Assembly (NCBI RefSeq): GCF_032878955.1
Contig: NZ_CP043839.1
Coordinates: forward strand, 2,852,001 to 2,916,000
Origin: Butyricimonas paravirosa
Lineage (GTDB): Bacteria > Bacteroidota > Bacteroidia > Bacteroidales > Marinifilaceae
Direction: 5' to 3'
Length of the DNA stretch: 64,000 nucleotides
The position numbers and the translations under genes are program-made. A model generated the notes under the pieces. The model saw nothing but the letters and a program-made list of their open reading frames with translations, did not search any database and was not told where the DNA came from. Numbering within the stretch: the first letter of the stretch is position 1; every line of letters begins with the position of its first letter. Below are positions 60,233-64,000 of the stretch, piece by piece.

Positions 60233-61564
60233 TTAAATCAACTTTCGCTCCTTCAGATTCAAATAACTATTGATACTATTCACCGTCAGAGATTCCGGTT
60301 TGGAAAGGATCACCCGGATACCCAATTGACTTAATTCCCGGACCATTTGTCGTTTCTCCGTGGCAAATCCCGCTGCAATGGTTTCGAAATATGCATCCTT
60401 TAGATTGTGTACGGGACGCTCCAAAGCCTTATTTAATTCAGAGTTCTCGAATAAAATGACCAACACGAGATGCCGTGCCGCCAAGCGCTGTAATGCAGGC
60501 AAATGACGTCGTAATCCAGATACGGTATCAAAATTGGTAAACAAAATCAGTAAACTCCGGGTCGGGATTTGTCGATTCACCGACACGTATAATTTCTCGA
60601 AATCAGTCTCTTGATAATGTGTTTCCAAACGATACAAAGCCTCACTTATCCGATTTAACTGGCCCACCCGGTTATCGGCCTTCACGCAATTCCGAGAATT
60701 ATTCGAGAACGTGATCAACCCGGCCCGATCCCCTTTTTTCAATATAATATTCGACAAAGTTAAGACCGTATTTATCGCGTGATCCAGCATCGTCATATTA
60801 TTAAAAGGCGATTGCATCGCACGTCCCTTATCCACCAGACAATAAATCTGTTGAGACCGCTCTTCCGTGTAGGTATTCACCATCAAATGATTATATTTCG
60901 CCGTGACCTTCCAGTTTATCGTGCGGGGATCATCGCCCGTCACATAAGGCTTAATCTGTTCGAAGGCCATGTTTCCCCCGAGAGCCCGGGTACGGATGCC
61001 TCCATTCTCCGGATGGTAATTCCCGTAAGCCATCAACTCATAACGGTGCATCATCATAAACGAGGGATAAACCGCCACATCCTGATCCGCACGAAAAGAA
61101 TAACGCCTTTCGACCAACCCAAAACGCACGGACACGAATACCCGAATCTTCCCGAAATTATAAGAACCTCGTTTTGTAGGACGTAACGTGTAATGGATCT
61201 CCCGCTGTTCTCCGGCATTCACCTTCAACCGGAACAAGACATTCCGGTTCTGGAATTCCACCGGGATCTCGTCAATCACACGAAGACAAGCACTCACCGG
61301 ATAACGATTTCTTAGTACCAGGCAAACCGGATTTTCTTCCCCGTTAGACAATTTATCCACCACCACCCGCGAAGCATCAATCCCGTCCACTCGCTTGTAC
61401 AATTCGAATAACTCCACGAGTAACAGCAACAGCACAGTCAGCAAAGCCCCCGCAACCCAGATAAAAAGTAACGGGAAAACGTAAGCCATCACAAAAGCGA
61501 ATATTCCCAACATCAATATCAGGAAAAAACGGCGGGATAAATATGTATCTTTAAGTATTCGCAC
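60233..61564 (-). CDS. DUF58 domain protein
   Basis: This 443-residue protein has two N-terminal membrane helices (FFLILMLGIFAFVMAYVFPL, LFIWVAGALLTVLLLLLVEL). A beta domain follows (about 75-170). Then comes the DUF58 signature YVTGDDPRTINWKVTAKYNH (about 210-229) and a von Willebrand-like A fold (QQIYCLVDKGRAMQ). It belongs to the MoxR/DUF58 pair found across bacteria, a chaperone-like system thought to help mature or insert metal in envelope proteins. The start overlaps the MoxR stop by one base, implying tight coupling. Confidence 0.93.
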   Translation of the reverse strand: MRILKDTYLSRRFFLILMLGIFAFVMAYVFPLLFIWVAGALLTVLLLLLVELFELYKRVDGIDASRVVVDKLSNGEENPVCLVLRNRYPVSACLRVIDEIPVEFQNRNVLFRLKVNAGEQREIHYTLRPTKRGSYNFGKIRVFVSVRFGLVERRYSFRADQDVAVYPSFMMMHRYELMAYGNYHPENGGIRTRALGGNMAFEQIKPYVTGDDPRTINWKVTAKYNHLMVNTYTEERSQQIYCLVDKGRAMQSPFNNMTMLDHAINTVLTLSNIILKKGDRAGLITFSNNSRNCVKADNRVGQLNRISEALYRLETHYQETDFEKLYVSVNRQIPTRSLLILFTNFDTVSGLRRHLPALQRLAARHLVLVILFENSELNKALERPVHNLKDAYFETIAAGFATEKRQMVRELSQLGIRVILSKPESLTVNSINSYLNLKERKLI

Positions 61565-62541
61565 TATCTTGGAACTTCTATTTTAGACACTATCTGTTGC
61601 ACTACCTGATCAACAGTCACGCCTTCCAACTCCTTCTCGGAAGAAAGCTGCACCCGGTGTCGCAATACCGGATTTACCAAATACAAAACATCGTCCGGAA
61701 CGACAAAATCCCGTCCTTGAATAGCTGCGAAGGCCTTAGCCCCGTTCATTAAAGCGATCGACGCACGGGGAGACGCACCCAAGTAAAGCCAACCGCTTTT
61801 ACGAGTAGCATCCACGATATTCACGATAAAGGATTTTATCTTCGAATCTACACGCACTTGAGCAACCTGTGTTCTCAACTTCTTCAACGCCTCCACGCTC
61901 AACACGGGTTCCAGTTCCTGCCAATGGGCGATAGCCCCGTGATCATGCAACTCAAGCACCTCGATCTCTTCCGCCACGGAAGGATAAGTCACGTTAATCT
62001 TAAATAGGAAACGATCCAGCTGAGCCTCGGGCAAACGATAAGTACCTTCATGTTCTATCGGATTCTGCGTCCCCACCACCACGAAAGGATAATCCATCCG
62101 GTATTCCACCCCGTCATTCGTGATTTGCCTTTCCTCCATCACTTCAAACAAAGCCGCCTGTGTCTTTGCCGGAGCCCGGTTGATCTCGTCCACCAACACG
62201 ATATTCGAGAAAATAGGTCCTTTCCGATATTCAAAACGCCCTGCTGCCGGAAGAAAAACAGAGGTTCCCAGAATATCACTCGGCATCAAGTCCGGCGTAA
62301 ACTGAATCCGGTTAAAAGTAACATCCAGCATCCGGGCCATAACCTTTGCCATCAACGTCTTGGCAATTCCCGGAACACCCTCAATCAAGATATGTCCATC
62401 AGCCAGCATCGCCGCCAGCAACAAATCGGCCACTTCCTTTTGACCGATAATCACCTTACCCATCCGTTCCCGTATTCGGGTGATCTTCTCGTTTAAATCC
62501 GTGAAATCTATTCTGGACTCAAAATTTATCTGATCTTCCAT
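61564..62541 (-). CDS. MoxR-family AAA+ ATPase
   Basis: This 325-residue AAA+ protein has Walker A GVPGIAKTLMAKVM (about 55-68), Walker B NIVLVDEINRAPAKTQAALF (about 109-128), sensor 1 VVVGTQNPIEHEGTYRLPEA (about 155-174), and DRFLFKINV as the arginine-finger region. MoxR ATPases act as chaperones for a partner protein, here the DUF58 product encoded next. It lies 7 bp after the DUF4350 gene. Normal length and motif order. Confidence 0.96.
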   Translation of the reverse strand: MEDQINFESRIDFTDLNEKITRIRERMGKVIIGQKEVADLLLAAMLADGHILIEGVPGIAKTLMAKVMARMLDVTFNRIQFTPDLMPSDILGTSVFLPAAGRFEYRKGPIFSNIVLVDEINRAPAKTQAALFEVMEERQITNDGVEYRMDYPFVVVGTQNPIEHEGTYRLPEAQLDRFLFKINVTYPSVAEEIEVLELHDHGAIAHWQELEPVLSVEALKKLRTQVAQVRVDSKIKSFIVNIVDATRKSGWLYLGASPRASIALMNGAKAFAAIQGRDFVVPDDVLYLVNPVLRHRVQLSSEKELEGVTVDQVVQQIVSKIEVPR

Positions 62542-62548
62542 AATCTAT

Positions 62549-63709
62549 TTAGCTTTTAGTTTTAAACAGTTCTATATATCTCACCAGCTCACGTAACTGG
62601 TCTTCATCCACATGCTCGGTCTTCCGAATCCGGATAATCAAAAAAATCAGGTCTTCCACGCTACCCCGTGCAACTCCCGCTCGTTCCGACAACAAATCTA
62701 TAAAAGAACTATCCAGTTCCTCCGTACGCAATTTATAATAATAACGTACCTCTTCCAGAAAACTATTGATCCGTTTATTCGCGATAGCAACATGATCCCG
62801 CTGCTTGTAGTACAGAGAACTCACAACCGACACGAATTCCAATGTCCGGTTTTCCAAAGGACGAATTTCCGGAATCGGACGCTGTTCCCGTTTCGTCCGG
62901 AACAAAACGTATAGTATCGCCCCCAATATCAACAAAATATACGCCCACTTCAACGCGGGATACCTGAATATCACCCGGAAAAGAGTTTGTTGCCCCTCTG
63001 TCCCGGATTTTAGGTATTCATCCCATACCACGTTCGCATCCGGGGGAAGAAACGAGAGAGCCTTCTGGTAATAATCCCCATTCACCGAATCCAACAAGAA
63101 GAAATTCGTGAATGCCATCGGGTTCGAATGTAGGTAGATAACCCCCTCCCCGTAATTCATCCGGATAAAATTGGGATTCTTGATCGTATCGACATATCCT
63201 AAAACCTCCCCGTCAAAAGATTCCTTCAATTCAAAATAACGGTGAGTTGCCCTGAAAGGATAACCTTTATCTTCAAAGCCTCGCAAATAATCCTTCCCGT
63301 TCTGAATCCTTTTCATTCCTGAAACACCCACGTAAGAATACAATGTATCGGGAATAAACTCTGCCGACACGAAAAGCGAACCACCGTCTTCCACCTCTTC
63401 CAACACGACCTCCAAATCCCCCGGAACAATTCTGAAAAAGGGACTCACGAAAAAGTAGGTCTTCAAGAAAGGCGTTCTACCCACACGCAATTGTTCCCGT
63501 ACAGACATCCGGGCAAAAGACACCTCTCCTTCCGGAAATAGATAAGGCAAAGCATCTTTAATAATATACGTCCCATAAGGACTCTTCTTGCTGATAGAAA
63601 AATTAGGACTCCAATCTATCGGTTGCGGTTTATTAGCCTCATACCCCGTGTAAACAGCCATAATGGCGATCACGAAAAGAACAATCAATACATTTTGGCG
63701 CCGTTTCAT
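62549..63709 (-). CDS. DUF4350 membrane protein
   Basis: This 386-residue protein has an N-terminal helix (NVLIVLFVIAIMAVYTGYEA), a soluble domain (about 30-240) with ISKKSPYGTYIIKDALPYLF and DDGGSLFVSAEFIPDTLYSY-like strands typical of DUF4350, and a second helix (ALKWAYILLILGAILYVLFR, about 250-270). A helical cytoplasmic tail follows (VSSLYYKQRDHVAIANKRIN). It overlaps the preceding DUF4129 gene by 4 bp (ATGA). It belongs to the Bacteroidales DUF4129-DUF4350-MoxR-DUF58 cluster. The function is unknown. Confidence 0.88.
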   Translation of the reverse strand: MKRRQNVLIVLFVIAIMAVYTGYEANKPQPIDWSPNFSISKKSPYGTYIIKDALPYLFPEGEVSFARMSVREQLRVGRTPFLKTYFFVSPFFRIVPGDLEVVLEEVEDGGSLFVSAEFIPDTLYSYVGVSGMKRIQNGKDYLRGFEDKGYPFRATHRYFELKESFDGEVLGYVDTIKNPNFIRMNYGEGVIYLHSNPMAFTNFFLLDSVNGDYYQKALSFLPPDANVVWDEYLKSGTEGQQTLFRVIFRYPALKWAYILLILGAILYVLFRTKREQRPIPEIRPLENRTLEFVSVVSSLYYKQRDHVAIANKRINSFLEEVRYYYKLRTEELDSSFIDLLSERAGVARGSVEDLIFLIIRIRKTEHVDEDQLRELVRYIELFKTKS

Positions 63710-64000
63710 CCTTCCACCTCCTTCCTGAACTCCGTGAAATATCGTTTGATATTCCGATAAGCGGTTTCATCTACGGGAAACTCGCCATAACAAACACAAT
63801 CAAATATACGGCTTATCTCCTCAAAATGACGACTCCACGTTTCATTCTTTATCTCGTAAATATAATGCTGATTCGTTTTAGAAACATCCCAACGAATCAC
63901 CTCTTTTTTATCCAACATTTGCAACAAGGCAGAATAACTCACCCGTATTGCCAGCACGTAATCATTCTCCTGCTCCGCTTTCGCCAGTAACCGCACGAAA
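63706..64000 (-). CDS. DUF4129-like protein (partial, N-terminal part outside window)
   Basis: The frame stays open to the right edge of the window (98 codons shown, in-frame codon TTC at 63997-63999). The visible C-terminal part, LAIRVSYSALLQMLDKKEVI and then RHFEEISRIFDCVCYGEFPV, fits DUF4129, whose members end with a helical tail of this type. It overlaps DUF4350 by 4 bp. It probably has membrane helices in the missing part. Placement before DUF4350, MoxR and DUF58 is normal. Confidence 0.78.
   Translation of the reverse strand, partial: FVRLLAKAEQENDYVLAIRVSYSALLQMLDKKEVIRWDVSKTNQHYIYEIKNETWSRHFEEISRIFDCVCYGEFPVDETAYRNIKRYFTEFRKEVEG

Overview
The window looks like a chromosomal segment of an anaerobic gut-type Bacteroidales. 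I infer this from the promoters (-7 TAnnTTTG with -33 TTTG), the SusC/SusD pair under an ECF sigma/FecR system, the Mfa-type fimbriae, the UpxY antiterminator and the hmuYRSTUV haem locus. The protein style resembles Odoribacteraceae such as Butyricimonas, but that rank is a guess. There is no transposase, integrase, rRNA or CRISPR array in the window, and one tRNA, tRNA-Arg(CCT).

Layout. 1-5335: start of a capsule/exopolysaccharide operon on the minus strand (UpxY antiterminator, a protein in the UpxZ position, a CapD/WbpM-like dehydratase, a Wza-like export lipoprotein, and a Wzz-like protein cut by the window edge). Its promoter lies between 13-bp perfect inverted repeats and points away from the operon, so it looks like a phase-variable invertible promoter in the OFF state. 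5627-12219: a seven-gene Mfa-type fimbrial operon with a clear promoter and two tandem DUF3575-DUF3868 pairs. 12409-13182: pirin and a shared terminator. 13181-14644: a sodium/solute symporter. 14689-24214: the six-gene haem operon hmuYRSTUV, with a CobN-like HmuS carrying a Met-rich insert and a possible attenuator between hmuY and hmuR. 24355-25010: a HigBA/RelE-type toxin-antitoxin pair with a palindromic operator. 25281-28052: leuS.

28092-31989 is a minus-strand cluster (AlbA_2/ATPase protein with a TTQE repeat, dihydrouridine synthase, DUF454, unknown). 32129-32877 holds a zinc-ribbon protein and a TlpA-like thioredoxin. A 98-bp inverted repeat separates these from a minus-strand operon (polyprenyl synthetase, dCMP deaminase, S41 protease, membrane-tethered nuclease; 32993-36988).

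37433-53102 is a nutrient-acquisition locus on the minus strand: ECF sigma, FecR anti-sigma, SusC with STN domain, SusD, DUF4843 lipoprotein, PKD-like lipoprotein and thioredoxin. The thioredoxin gene and the 3' end of the PKD-like gene are duplicated as about 1.26-kb direct repeats. Between the copies sits an AT-rich three-gene cassette encoding an ABC-2 permease fused to an M1-peptidase-like and a golvesin-like region.

53243-64000: ORF6N protein, tRNA-Arg, an aminotransferase, D-aminoacyl-tRNA deacylase, a four-helix-bundle gene inside an inverted repeat, a MazG-like pyrophosphohydrolase, an MMPL/RND transporter, a possible outer-membrane protein, and the DUF4129-DUF4350-MoxR-DUF58 cluster on the minus strand, cut by the right edge.

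The most rewarding spots are the invertible capsule promoter with its structured leader, the hmu operon (Met-rich HmuS, domain-split HmuY, candidate attenuator), and the duplicated-thioredoxin cassette.
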